Assembly: GCA_937886715.1 (NCBI GenBank)
Contig: CAKZZD010000040.1
Location: forward strand, 1 to 7,072
Origin: an uncultured Bacteroidales bacterium
GTDB lineage: Bacteria; Bacteroidota; Bacteroidia; Bacteroidales; P3
Reading direction: 5' to 3'
Length of the DNA: 7,072 bases
Shown: positions 1 to 6,516 of the stretch, piece after piece
Numbering within the stretch: the first letter of the stretch is position 1
Layout of the letters: each line of letters opens with the position of its first letter
The notes under the pieces: model-generated
What the model was told of the DNA's origin: nothing
Database searches by the model: none
The model's input: the letters and a program-made list of their open reading frames with translations, nothing else
Made by a program: the position numbers and the translations under genes

Positions 1-7
1 GTGCGTT

Positions 8-51
8 TGCTCCACAAGGTCGCAGGCACTGTCTCCTACGGAGCCAGGCAG
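8..51. repeat. Repeat core, copy 1
   Basis: This is the first 44-bp core, running from tgctccacaagg to gagccaggcag. It contains a short hairpin at 33-43 (CTCC-TAC-GGAG). A second, mutually exclusive pairing is possible between GCTCC at 9-13 and GGAGC at 40-44. CAGGCA occurs twice in direct orientation (23-28 and 45-50). Confidence 0.9.
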
Positions 52-91
52 AATGCGGGAATGCGTTAATGTGTTAGTGCGTTAGTGCGTT

Positions 92-135
92 TGCTCCACA
101 AGGTCGCAGGCACTGTCTCCTACGGAGCCAGGCAG
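92..135. repeat. Repeat core, copy 2
   Basis: This core is identical to copy 1 over all 44 bases, including the CTCC-TAC-GGAG hairpin at 117-127. The identity suggests recent duplication or homogenisation. Confidence 0.9.
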
Positions 136-183
136 AATGTGGGAATGCGTTAATGCGTTAGTGCGTTAATTCGTGAATGTGTT

Positions 184-227
184 TGCTCCACAAGGTCGCA
201 GGCCATGTCTCCTACGGAGCCAGGCAG
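184..227. repeat. Repeat core, copy 3
   Basis: This core matches copies 1 and 2 except for a swapped dinucleotide at 204-205 (CA instead of AC). The hairpin at 209-219 is intact, so the palindromic part is the better conserved part. Confidence 0.9.
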
Positions 228-275
228 AATGCGTTAATGCGTTAATGCGTTAATGTGTTAATGCGTTAGTGTGTT
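228..275. repeat. Six tandem octamers (aatgcgtt-like)
   Basis: Six uninterrupted 8-bp units follow core copy 3: aatgcgtt three times, aatgtgtt, aatgcgtt, then agtgtgtt. The same units occupy 52-91 and 136-183. Units vary mostly by transitions (a/g at base 2, c/t at base 5). A tract like this is prone to slippage, which fits the differing unit counts between cores. Confidence 0.9.
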
Positions 276-480
276 TTTGATTGCGGAGGGTTGCCGGAGG
301 GGAGATTTTTGTTTATTAACAAAGCAGGTTTTTTACTTTCAAATGGTTATCGTCAGGGTGGTGGGGATTGTTGATAACTCGTCGTGAGAGATTGTTGATT
401 TCTATATAATTTAGCATCTTGAAAAACGACCCGTGAGGGTTGATAAAAATATTGTGTATCAGAAAAATAGTATTTGCTTT
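276..480. other. AT-rich leader between the repeat array and nrdJ
   Basis: No gene is visible here. A perfect 6-bp inverted repeat, TTTGTT-TATT-AACAAA, lies at 308-323, followed by a T run at 329-334; it could be a weak hairpin or a protein-binding site. Possible but poor matches to the Bacteroidetes -7 box TAnnTTTG are TAATTTAG at 407-414 and TAGTATTTG at 468-476, the second with one extra base in the spacer and lying just before the nrdJ ATG. Neither has a convincing -33 TTTG at normal spacing, so the nrdJ promoter is not assigned. No B12-box or other cobalamin riboswitch core could be recognised by eye. Confidence 0.5.
308..323. promoter_or_regulatory. Perfect inverted repeat upstream of nrdJ
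   Basis: TTTGTT and AACAAA form a perfect 6-bp dyad around a TATT loop. The symmetry is seen directly. Its role as an operator or weak hairpin is inference, because AT-rich DNA yields such dyads by chance. Confidence 0.3.
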
Positions 481-3060
481 ATGGCCAAGCAGGGCGACCT
501 TTTTTCAGATTTGACACCTCAGCGCGAACCGGAGCCGCGCAAGAGCTACACGGCCGATGAGATTATGCGTTCGTCGGTGGAGTATTTCCACGGAGACGAG
601 TTGGCGGCCAATGTGTGGATGAACAAGTATGCGTTGCGCGACGACGATCATGTGTATGAGCTTAATCCGGATATGATGCACCGCCGTTTGGCGCGTGAGT
701 ATGCGCGCATTGAGCGTCGCTATCCGAATGCGATGAGTGAGGAGGAGATTTACGAGTTGTTGAAGGATTTCCGCTATATTGTGCCGCAGGGTAGCCCGAT
801 GAGTGGAATCGGCAACGATTTCCAGGTGGTGTCGTTGAGCAACTGTTTTGTGATCGGGAACAGCGGGAACAGCGATTCGTATGGGGGGATCATGAAGATT
901 GACCAGGAGCAGGTGCAGCTGATGAAGAGGCGCGGCGGAGTGGGCCACGATCTGAGCCATATCCGCCCGGCGGGCAGTCCGGTGAAGAATTCGGCGCTGA
1001 CGTCGACGGGTATTGTGCCTTTCATGGCGCGATACAGCAATACGACGCGGGAGGTGGCGCAGGGAGGCCGCCGTGGTGCACTGATGCTGTCGATCAGCAT
1101 CAAGCATCCGGATGCGGAGAGTTTTATCGATGCGAAGCTGGAGCAGGGCAAGATCACGGGTGCGAATGTGTCGGTGAAGGTGACGGACGAGTTTATGGAG
1201 TGTGTGCGCAGCGGCAAGCCTTTTGTGCAGCAGTATCCCATTGATTCGGACCATCCGATGGTGAAGAAGGAGATTAATGCGCGTGCGTTGTGGGACAAGA
1301 TTATTGCCAATGCGTGGAGCAGTGCGGAGCCTGGGGTGCTTTTCTGGGACACCATCATCAGGGAGAGTGTGCCGGACTGCTATGCGGATTTCGGCTACCG
1401 GACTGTGTCGACGAATCCGTGCGGCGAGATCCCGTTGTGTCCGTATGACAGCTGCAGGTTGCAGGCCATCAACTTGTACAGCTATGTGGAAAATCCGTTC
1501 ACGCCGGAGGCGAGGTTCAACTTTGAGCTGTTCCGCGAGCATGTGAAGAAGGGTCAGCGCCTGATGGACGACCTGATAGACCTGGAGCTGGAGAAGGTGG
1601 ACCGCATATTGCGCAAGATCGAGGCTGATCCGGAGAGCGAGGAGATCAAGCAGGTGGAGCACAACTTGTGGCTGAATATCAAGATGAAGTGTATGGAGGG
1701 ACGCCGCAGCGGTTTCGGAATCACGGCGGAGGGCGACATGCTGGCCGCGATGGGGCTGCAGTACGGCACCGAGGAGGCCACGGAGTTTGCGGTGAGGGTG
1801 CAGCGAGAGCTGGCGCTGGCGGCGTACGGGTCGTCGGTGACGATGGCAAGGGAGCGTGGCTCGTTCCCGATATACAATGCAAAGCGTGAGGAGAACAACC
1901 CGATGATACGCCGTATAGCCGAGGCCGATCCGGAGCTGTATGCCGAGATGACGAGATACGGTCGGCGCAACATTGCCCTGCTGACGATAGCGCCGACGGG
2001 CACGGTGAGTATCTGTACGCAGACCACGAGCGGCATCGAGCCGGTGTTTCTGGTGAACTACAAGCGTCGCAAGAAGATCAATCCCAACGACAAGGATTCG
2101 TCGAAACAGAAGATCATCAAAGACGAGAGCGGGGACTATTTTGAGGAGTACAATGTGTTTCACCCGAAGTTTATCGACTGGCTGAGGATTAACCACTATG
2201 ATGTGGATCATGTGATGACCATGGACGATGCCGAACTGGCGAAGGTGATCGAGAAATCGCCTTATCACCATGCGACGTCGGCCGACATTGACTGGGTGAA
2301 CAAGGTGAAGATGCAGGGTGCCATCCAGAAGTGGGTGGACCATTCGATCAGCGTGACGGTGAACATACCGAAGGAGACGAGCAAGGAGGTGGTGAGCCGC
2401 ATATATGAGACGGCATGGGAGTCGGGGTGCAAGGGTTGCACGATATACCGCGAGGGTTCGCGCAACGGTGTGCTGGTGTCGAACAGCGAGGCGAAGAAGG
2501 ACAGCCCGGTGTTTGCGGAGAGCAAGGCGCCGAAGCGCCCGAAGAAGCTGGAGGCTGAGATTGTGCGATTCAAGAACGACAAAGAGGACTGGATTGCCGT
2601 GGTGGGCATGTATGAAGGTCGGCCGTATGAGATTTTCACCGGTCGTGCGGAGAGTTTCCTGGTGCCGAAATTTGTGGAGAAGGGCTGGGTGATCCGCGTG
2701 AAAGAGAAAGGCGACGAGCATGCGCGTTATGACTTCCAGTTTTTGGACCAGGATGGTTATCATATCACGATGGAGGGACTGTCGAGAATGTTCAAGAAAG
2801 AATACTGGAATTATGCGAAGCTGATATCGGGAGTGTTGCGTCACGGGATGCCGATACCGAGTGTGGTGGAGCTGATCGGGAAGCTGAATTTCGACACGGA
2901 TTCGATCACGACGTGGTCGAACGGTGTGGCAAGGGCTCTGAAGCGCTATATCAAAGACGGCACGGAGACGGGCGAGGTGTGTCCGGACTGTGGAGGAAAG
3001 CTGATTTACTCCGGCGGATGCAAGAGTTGCCCGAATTGTGGATGGTCGAAATGCAGTTGA
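481..3060 (+). CDS. nrdJ: Class II (adenosylcobalamin-dependent) ribonucleoside-diphosphate reductase
   Basis: This cytoplasmic enzyme reduces ribonucleotides to deoxyribonucleotides for DNA synthesis, using coenzyme B12 to generate its thiyl radical, so it needs no oxygen or partner radical subunit. The 859-residue protein has the RNR N-terminal helical region (about 20-110). The redox cysteine C122 sits in SNCFVIG. The finger-loop motif NPCGEIPL carries N312, the thiyl-radical cysteine C314 and E316. The partner cysteine C325 lies 11 residues on, the same spacing as in the Thermotoga maritima enzyme. The phosphate-binding motif APTGT is at 504-508. A TSCPD-like C-terminal region ends in a cysteine cluster (C834, C837, C847, C850, C853, C858) likely to re-reduce the active-site disulfide. 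ATG 481 is preferred over the in-frame GTG at 433, because the 16 extra residues have AT-rich codons unlike the rest of the gene. No B12 riboswitch is visible upstream. It is followed by a terminator and appears monocistronic. Confidence 0.96.
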   Translation: MAKQGDLFSDLTPQREPEPRKSYTADEIMRSSVEYFHGDELAANVWMNKYALRDDDHVYELNPDMMHRRLAREYARIERRYPNAMSEEEIYELLKDFRYIVPQGSPMSGIGNDFQVVSLSNCFVIGNSGNSDSYGGIMKIDQEQVQLMKRRGGVGHDLSHIRPAGSPVKNSALTSTGIVPFMARYSNTTREVAQGGRRGALMLSISIKHPDAESFIDAKLEQGKITGANVSVKVTDEFMECVRSGKPFVQQYPIDSDHPMVKKEINARALWDKIIANAWSSAEPGVLFWDTIIRESVPDCYADFGYRTVSTNPCGEIPLCPYDSCRLQAINLYSYVENPFTPEARFNFELFREHVKKGQRLMDDLIDLELEKVDRILRKIEADPESEEIKQVEHNLWLNIKMKCMEGRRSGFGITAEGDMLAAMGLQYGTEEATEFAVRVQRELALAAYGSSVTMARERGSFPIYNAKREENNPMIRRIAEADPELYAEMTRYGRRNIALLTIAPTGTVSICTQTTSGIEPVFLVNYKRRKKINPNDKDSSKQKIIKDESGDYFEEYNVFHPKFIDWLRINHYDVDHVMTMDDAELAKVIEKSPYHHATSADIDWVNKVKMQGAIQKWVDHSISVTVNIPKETSKEVVSRIYETAWESGCKGCTIYREGSRNGVLVSNSEAKKDSPVFAESKAPKRPKKLEAEIVRFKNDKEDWIAVVGMYEGRPYEIFTGRAESFLVPKFVEKGWVIRVKEKGDEHARYDFQFLDQDGYHITMEGLSRMFKKEYWNYAKLISGVLRHGMPIPSVVELIGKLNFDTDSITTWSNGVARALKRYIKDGTETGEVCPDCGGKLIYSGGCKSCPNCGWSKCS

Positions 3061-3096
3061 TGCCGAAAAACATTTAGCAAGCACACATATATCGCC

Positions 3097-3134
3097 AAGC
3101 AGGTGCCGAACGGGAAGCTCGCACCTGCTTTTTT
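3097..3134 (+). terminator. Rho-independent terminator after nrdJ
   Basis: A perfect 10-bp stem pairs AAGCAGGTGC (3097-3106) with GCACCTGCTT (3121-3130) around a 14-nt loop. A run of six T follows (3129-3134, overlapping the stem end). It lies 36 nt past the nrdJ stop. Confidence 0.9.
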
Positions 3135-3160
3135 ATAAATTTAAGATTATTTTAATGTTT

Positions 3161-3194
3161 TTTGTTTCCATATAAAAAAAAATGTGTACTTTTG
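3161..3194 (+). promoter_or_regulatory. Bacteroidetes-type promoter of the sigma factor gene
   Basis: TACTTTTG at 3187-3194 is an exact match to the Bacteroidetes -7 consensus TAnnTTTG. A -33 TTTG sits at 3161-3164. The spacer is 22 nt, slightly longer than the usual 19-21. Transcription would start near 3200, giving a leader of about 75 nt in which I see no structured element. Confidence 0.75.
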
Positions 3195-3274
3195 CAGCCG
3201 AATTACAGTACGAACCAAATAGAAGATTATCGAAGCAATTCTATCAGTTTTAACCCCCTAAACAAATAGGAGAA

Positions 3275-3865
3275 ATGGACGTAAAGACCAGACAACTGAC
3301 AGACAATGAATTGATTCTTCGCTATCAAGAGGGCGATGCTTCGTGCTTTGGCGCGTTGTTGGAGCGTTATCAGGCGAAGGTGTACGGTTATATCTTCTCG
3401 GTGGTGAAAGACAAGGAGACGGCCGACGATATCTTCCAGGAGACATTCTACAAGGTGATAGTCACCATCAAATCGGGTCAGTATAAGGACGAGAACAAGT
3501 TTGTGCATTGGGTGATGCGTATAGCGCACAACCTGATAGTGGACTATTTCCGCCGGAACAACAAGATGCCGTTGGTGCCGAACCGTCCGGAGAGCGACGT
3601 TCTGGACAATCTGAAGATACAGGACGAGAATGCGGAGTATGCCATCATGAAGAAGCAGACGAGCCAGAATATCCGCAAGCTGGTGAAGATGCTGCCGCCG
3701 GAGCAGCGCCGCGTGGTGATACTTCGCCACTATGGCAAGTGCGACTTCAAGGATATCGCCGCCCGCACGGGTGTGAGCATCAACACGGCTCTCGGCCGTA
3801 TGCGTTATGCCATCATCAACCTGCGCCGTCTGGCCCAGGAGAACAATATGTATATTGAGCTGTAG
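3275..3865 (+). CDS. RNA polymerase sigma factor, sigma-70 family (ECF-like)
   Basis: This 196-residue protein directs RNA polymerase to a set of promoters. It has the two-domain layout of short sigma factors: region 2 at about residues 22-91, with the core-binding DDIFQETF segment at 51-58, and region 4 at about 136-186. The region 4 helix-turn-helix includes DFKDIAARTGVSINTALGRMR (157-177). Regions 1 and 3 are absent. The SINTALGRMRYA segment resembles a sigma factor that I recall as widespread in Bacteroidetes. The gene has its own promoter and terminator, and no anti-sigma factor or membrane protein lies beside it. It may therefore be controlled by a distant gene or by its own expression level. 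AGGAGA ends one base before the ATG, too close for an ideal Shine-Dalgarno site. The regulon cannot be inferred from the sequence. Confidence 0.93.
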   Translation: MDVKTRQLTDNELILRYQEGDASCFGALLERYQAKVYGYIFSVVKDKETADDIFQETFYKVIVTIKSGQYKDENKFVHWVMRIAHNLIVDYFRRNNKMPLVPNRPESDVLDNLKIQDENAEYAIMKKQTSQNIRKLVKMLPPEQRRVVILRHYGKCDFKDIAARTGVSINTALGRMRYAIINLRRLAQENNMYIEL

Positions 3866-3887
3866 GCTTTAGCCGGAGAACGATACA

Positions 3888-3927
3888 GGGGTTGCAGGCG
3901 CCAAGAGGACCTGCAACCCTTTTTTTT
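3888..3927 (+). terminator. Rho-independent terminator after the sigma factor gene
   Basis: GGGTTGCAGG (3889-3898) pairs perfectly with CCTGCAACCC (3910-3919) across an 11-nt loop, with an extra G-T pair at the base. Eight T follow at 3920-3927. It isolates the sigma gene from the downstream operon. Confidence 0.93.
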
Positions 3928-4006
3928 GTCGGTGGGTGTGAGGAGGAGAAGCGGCCGGGAGGGATGAACGCCGCCGAGGGCTGAAAAATGTGGTGTGGGA
4001 GGGCAA

Positions 4007-4013
4007 TACTTTG
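4007..4013 (+). promoter_or_regulatory. Weak -7-like box upstream of the RNA methyltransferase operon
   Basis: TACTTTG at 4007-4013 resembles TAnnTTTG with one spacer base missing, and no TTTG is found at the -33 distance. A promoter is expected in 3928-4038 because a strong terminator precedes it, and this is the best candidate seen. The 5' part of this gap (about 3931-4003) is G-rich and purine-rich with no recognisable gene. Confidence 0.3.
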
Positions 4014-4038
4014 GGCATTCCAACGTTAAGAAAAGACG

Positions 4039-4776
4039 ATGATATCGAAAAGCAAACTGAAAGAGATGGCCACCTACCGTCAGCAGAAACGATGCGACGA
4101 GGAGGGGGTGTTTGTGGTGGAGGGCCCGAAGATGTGCGCAGAGGCGCTGTCGTCGGGCTTTGAGATCCGTGTGGTGTGTGCTGCCGCGGAGTGGCTGGAG
4201 GCGCACCGGGTGAGCGCGAAGGAGGTGTATGAGGTGGGTGCTGCCGAGCTGGAGCGCCTTTCGATGATGAAGAGTCCGAACCAGGTGTGGATGGTGCTTA
4301 CGCGGCCAGAGCGGGTGCCGTTGCCGGCGACGCGACTGCCGCTGACGCTGGCATTGGACCGGCTGCAGGATCCCGGCAACATGGGAACGATCATGCGGAC
4401 GGCGGACTGGTATGGGGTGAGGAAGATCGTGTGCAGCCGAGACACGGTGAGCTGCTACAGTCCCAAGGTGGTGCAGGCGTCGATGGGCGCCGTGTTCCGC
4501 ACGGAGGTGGAATATGTGGAGCTGCCCCAATGGCTGAGGGCATGCGGGCTGCCGGTGTACGGCGCTTCGTTGCAGGGGCGGCCGCTGCAAGAGGTGGCGA
4601 GCGAGAGGGGCGCAGCGGTGCTGCTGATCGGCAACGAGAGCCGCGGTATCAGTGCCGAAGCGATGGCTGCGGTGGACCATCCCGTGAAGATACCCAACCT
4701 GGGCGGTACGGCAGAGAGCCTGAATGCGGCTGTGGCGGCGGGGATACTGCTCAACTGGATGGCCGCGGGCAAGTGA
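4039..4776 (+). CDS. SpoU/TrmH-family RNA 2'-O-ribose methyltransferase
   Basis: This protein is predicted to transfer a methyl group from S-adenosylmethionine to a ribose 2'-OH in tRNA or rRNA; the exact nucleotide cannot be told from sequence. The 245-residue protein starts with a substrate-binding region (about 1-95) containing VFVVEGPKMCAEAL, common in Bacteroidetes members. The trefoil-knot SPOUT domain then shows all three family motifs: DPGNMGTIMRTA (111-122, with N114 and R120), LLIGNESRGIS (195-205, with E200) and IPNLGGTAESLNAAVA (from 218, with S227 and N229). Length and motifs indicate a complete, active enzyme. It is the first gene of a probable operon. A ThiL-family gene begins 20 nt after its stop. 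Confidence 0.93.
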   Translation: MISKSKLKEMATYRQQKRCDEEGVFVVEGPKMCAEALSSGFEIRVVCAAAEWLEAHRVSAKEVYEVGAAELERLSMMKSPNQVWMVLTRPERVPLPATRLPLTLALDRLQDPGNMGTIMRTADWYGVRKIVCSRDTVSCYSPKVVQASMGAVFRTEVEYVELPQWLRACGLPVYGASLQGRPLQEVASERGAAVLLIGNESRGISAEAMAAVDHPVKIPNLGGTAESLNAAVAAGILLNWMAAGK

Positions 4777-4796
4777 AACAGAAAACAATAACGGCA

Positions 4797-5849
4797 ATGG
4801 AACATTTGGAATACCAAGAGGGAAGAACAGAGATAGGCCACTTGGGCAAGGTGGCGCTGATAGACCGGCTGACGGACGGCTTTGAGAGACGCAACGCGTC
4901 GACGGTGAAAGGCGTGGGCGACGATGCGGCGGTGCTAGGGACCGGCGCGACGAAGACGCTTGTGACCACGCAGACGCTTGTCGAGGGCATTCACTTCGAC
5001 ATGATGTACACCCCGCTGAAGCATTTGGGGTACAAAGCGCTGGCGATAGCGATCAGCAACCTGGCTGCGATGAATGCGACGCCGAAGCAGGCGTTGGTGA
5101 GCATAGCTGCCAGCAACCGCTATTCGGTGGAGGCGCTGGAGGAGCTGTATGCCGGAATCCGGCTATGCTGCAACCGCTACGATGTGGACCTGGCAGGAGG
5201 GGAGACGGTGACCAACAGGATGGGTCTGGTGATTACGGTGACCGCCATAGGCGAAGCTGCGGAAGAGAAGATCACCTACCGTAGCGGTGCAAAGCTGCAC
5301 GACCTGATATGCGTCAGCGGCGATCTGGGCAGCGCCTACTGCGGGCTGCTGATCCTCGAGCGGGAGAAGGTGACCTATCAGGCCAACCCCAACTTCCAGC
5401 CTGACTTGGACGGGTTTGACTATGTGCTGGAGCGCTACCTGAAGCCGGAGCCCCGGATGGACATTGTGAAGCTGCTGGGCGAAAAAGGCGTGGTGCCGAC
5501 GTCGATGATTGACGTGAGCGGCGGGTTGGCAAGTGAGATGCTCCACCTGTGCAAAGCGTCGAAGTGCGGCTGCGAAGTGTATGAAGAACGAATCCCGATC
5601 GACTACCAGACGACACGTGTGTGCTCGGAGATGAGCAAGAATATGCTTCCCGTGAGCTGTGCGCTGAACGGCGGCGAGGACTACGAGTTGCTGTTCACCA
5701 TCCGGCAGAGCGACTATGAGACGGTGAAAGAGATGAGCGAGGTGCATATCATAGGCCATATCACAGAAGAGGGGTCGGCGGCCGTGATGGTGACGCCGCA
5801 GAACACGACGATAGAGCTGCGGGCGCAGGGATTTCAAGGGGAGGAATGA
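4797..5849 (+). CDS. thiL: ThiL-family protein (thiamine-monophosphate kinase-like) with altered metal-binding residues
   Basis: ThiL phosphorylates thiamine monophosphate to thiamine diphosphate, the active cofactor, using ATP and Mg2+. This 350-residue protein aligns by motif along the whole ThiL length: RTEIGHLGKVALIDRLT near the start, GVGDDAAV (39-46), VEGIHF (62-67), PLKHLGYKA, a SGDLGSAYCGL segment and NGGEDYELLF near the C-terminus. Four positions that are normally aspartate are changed: TDT is TQT (Q59), SD(L/I)xAM is SNLAAM (N88), GGDT is GGET (E136) and D(I/V)SDGL is DVSGGL (G242). These aspartates coordinate the metals in characterised ThiL, so activity is doubtful even though the frame is intact. 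It could be a pseudoenzyme, a divergent kinase or a paralogue beside a normal thiL elsewhere. ATG 4797 is chosen because the frame open further upstream overlaps the preceding gene and has no ThiL-like sequence. Confidence 0.85.
   Translation: MEHLEYQEGRTEIGHLGKVALIDRLTDGFERRNASTVKGVGDDAAVLGTGATKTLVTTQTLVEGIHFDMMYTPLKHLGYKALAIAISNLAAMNATPKQALVSIAASNRYSVEALEELYAGIRLCCNRYDVDLAGGETVTNRMGLVITVTAIGEAAEEKITYRSGAKLHDLICVSGDLGSAYCGLLILEREKVTYQANPNFQPDLDGFDYVLERYLKPEPRMDIVKLLGEKGVVPTSMIDVSGGLASEMLHLCKASKCGCEVYEERIPIDYQTTRVCSEMSKNMLPVSCALNGGEDYELLFTIRQSDYETVKEMSEVHIIGHITEEGSAAVMVTPQNTTIELRAQGFQGEE
5838..5845 (+). promoter_or_regulatory. Ribosome binding site for pcm inside the end of thiL
   Basis: GGGGAGGA at 5838-5845 is a strong Shine-Dalgarno match, with GGAGG ending 9 nt before the ATG at 5854. 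It supports that start over the out-of-frame ATG at 5846, which overlaps the thiL stop. Most other starts in the window lack such a site. Confidence 0.6.
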
Positions 5850-5853
5850 CGGA

Positions 5854-6516
5854 ATGACGAGAATAGACTCATACAAGCACAAGGGCTTGCGGGCCCAGAT
5901 GGTGGAAGAGTTGAAACAGAAGGGCATCACCGATGCGGCGGTGCTGAATGCGATGGGAGAGGTGCCGCGCCATTGGTTTATCGACACGGCGCTGGACGCG
6001 TATGCGTATGACGACCGGGCGCTGAAGATCGGGTGTGAGCAGACGATATCGCATCCGTCGACGGTGGCCATGCAGACACAGCTTTTGACGGTGGCGAGCG
6101 GCATGAAGGTGCTAGAAATAGGCACAGGCAGCGGCTACCAGACGGCCATCCTGTGCCGGATGGGCGCGAGGGTGTACACCGTAGAGCGACAGAAAGGGCT
6201 GTTTGACAAGACGAGTGCGCTGCTGCGCCAGCTGGGCTACAGAGCGAAATGCTTTCTGGGCGACGGCTACCAGGGGCTGAAAGAGGTTGACTACGGACCG
6301 TATGACAGGATCATCGTGACCTGCGGTGCGCCGGAGATACCGGCCCCGCTTATGGCGCAGCTGAAGACGGGCGGCGTGATGGTGATCCCACTGGGCGAAG
6401 ATGAGCAGAAGATGCTGCGGATAGAAAAGGGCGGCGAGCGGCCCGACCAGTGGAAAGTGGAACAATTCGGCACCTACAGCTTTGTGCCGATGCTCGATGG
6501 ACGCAACTTCTCCTAG
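5854..6516 (+). CDS. pcm: Protein-L-isoaspartate O-methyltransferase
   Basis: This cytoplasmic repair enzyme methylates abnormal L-isoaspartyl residues formed in ageing proteins, using S-adenosylmethionine, so that they can revert to aspartate. The 220-residue protein matches the usual bacterial length. It shows the PCMT substrate region with EQTISHPSTVA (family form close to GQTISQPyiVA), the SAM-binding loop EIGTGSGYQTAIL starting at residue 88, an acidic residue in YTVERQ after the second strand, GDGYQG, and the post-core strand YDRIIVTCGAPEIP followed by GGVMVIPLG. The E in CEQT replaces the usual G, a modest change. The start lies 4 nt after the thiL stop, which implies cotranscription and perhaps translational coupling. 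Its TAG stop overlaps the stop of the convergent minus-strand gene, with no terminator between them. Confidence 0.94.
   Translation: MTRIDSYKHKGLRAQMVEELKQKGITDAAVLNAMGEVPRHWFIDTALDAYAYDDRALKIGCEQTISHPSTVAMQTQLLTVASGMKVLEIGTGSGYQTAILCRMGARVYTVERQKGLFDKTSALLRQLGYRAKCFLGDGYQGLKEVDYGPYDRIIVTCGAPEIPAPLMAQLKTGGVMVIPLGEDEQKMLRIEKGGERPDQWKVEQFGTYSFVPMLDGRNFS

Larger units (their letters stand above)
1..275. repeat. Composite tandem repeat: 44-bp core alternating with octamer runs
   Basis: Three 44-bp cores lie at 8-51, 92-135 and 184-227. The DNA between and after them is built from degenerate octamers close to aatgcgtt (variants agtgcgtt, aatgtgtt, aatgcggg, aattcgtg): five units at 52-91, six at 136-183 and six at 228-275. 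Core spacing is therefore 84 bp and then 92 bp, differing by exactly one octamer. Positions 1-84 and 85-168 differ at only two bases (56/140 and 72/156). The octamer is not a multiple of three and no reading frame crosses the array, so it is non-coding. The array begins at or before the window edge, so its full copy number is unknown. The function is not known to me. Confidence 0.93.

Noticed and set aside
31..51. The core's CTCCTACGGAG...GGCAG resembles the conserved 16S rRNA segment near E. coli position 340.
   Set aside because: The similarity covers about a dozen bases with differences, no flanking rRNA sequence is present, and it repeats three times within an intergenic array. It is a chance resemblance.
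41..51. AGCCAGGCAG in the repeat core as part of a cobalamin riboswitch B12-box upstream of the B12-dependent reductase.
   Set aside because: Only a fragment of the box matches, it recurs in all three copies of a tandem repeat, and none of the other conserved riboswitch segments is visible.
1..231. CRISPR-like spacing: repeated 44-bp units separated by 40- and 48-bp stretches.
   Set aside because: The intervening DNA is not unique spacer sequence but runs of one degenerate octamer, only three units exist in view, and no cas genes are nearby.
433..480. N-terminal extension of nrdJ starting at GTG 433.
   Set aside because: The 16 codons are AT-rich and unlike the rest of the gene, and ATG 481 begins a plausible MAKQGDLFSDL N-terminus of normal family length.
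505..3084. An 859-residue open frame on the minus strand, opposite nrdJ over nearly its whole length.
   Set aside because: Its translation is rich in H, R and L with no recognisable motif, while the plus strand carries unmistakable reductase motifs. The stop-free frame follows from the strong G-ending codon bias of nrdJ. Similar shadow frames occur at 3805-4797 and 5163-6125 on the minus strand.
3931..3946. G-rich GGTGGGTGTGAGGAGG as a possible two-tetrad G-quadruplex.
   Set aside because: Only pairs of G are shared by all four runs, and G-rich sequence is common on this strand, so it is not distinguishable from composition.
4287..4796. The in-frame upstream extension of the ThiL-family gene, which could suggest a 520-residue fusion protein.
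   Set aside because: It overlaps the well-supported RNA methyltransferase gene in another frame, is alanine/glycine/arginine-rich, and has no ThiL-like sequence. The family N-terminus fits ATG 4797.
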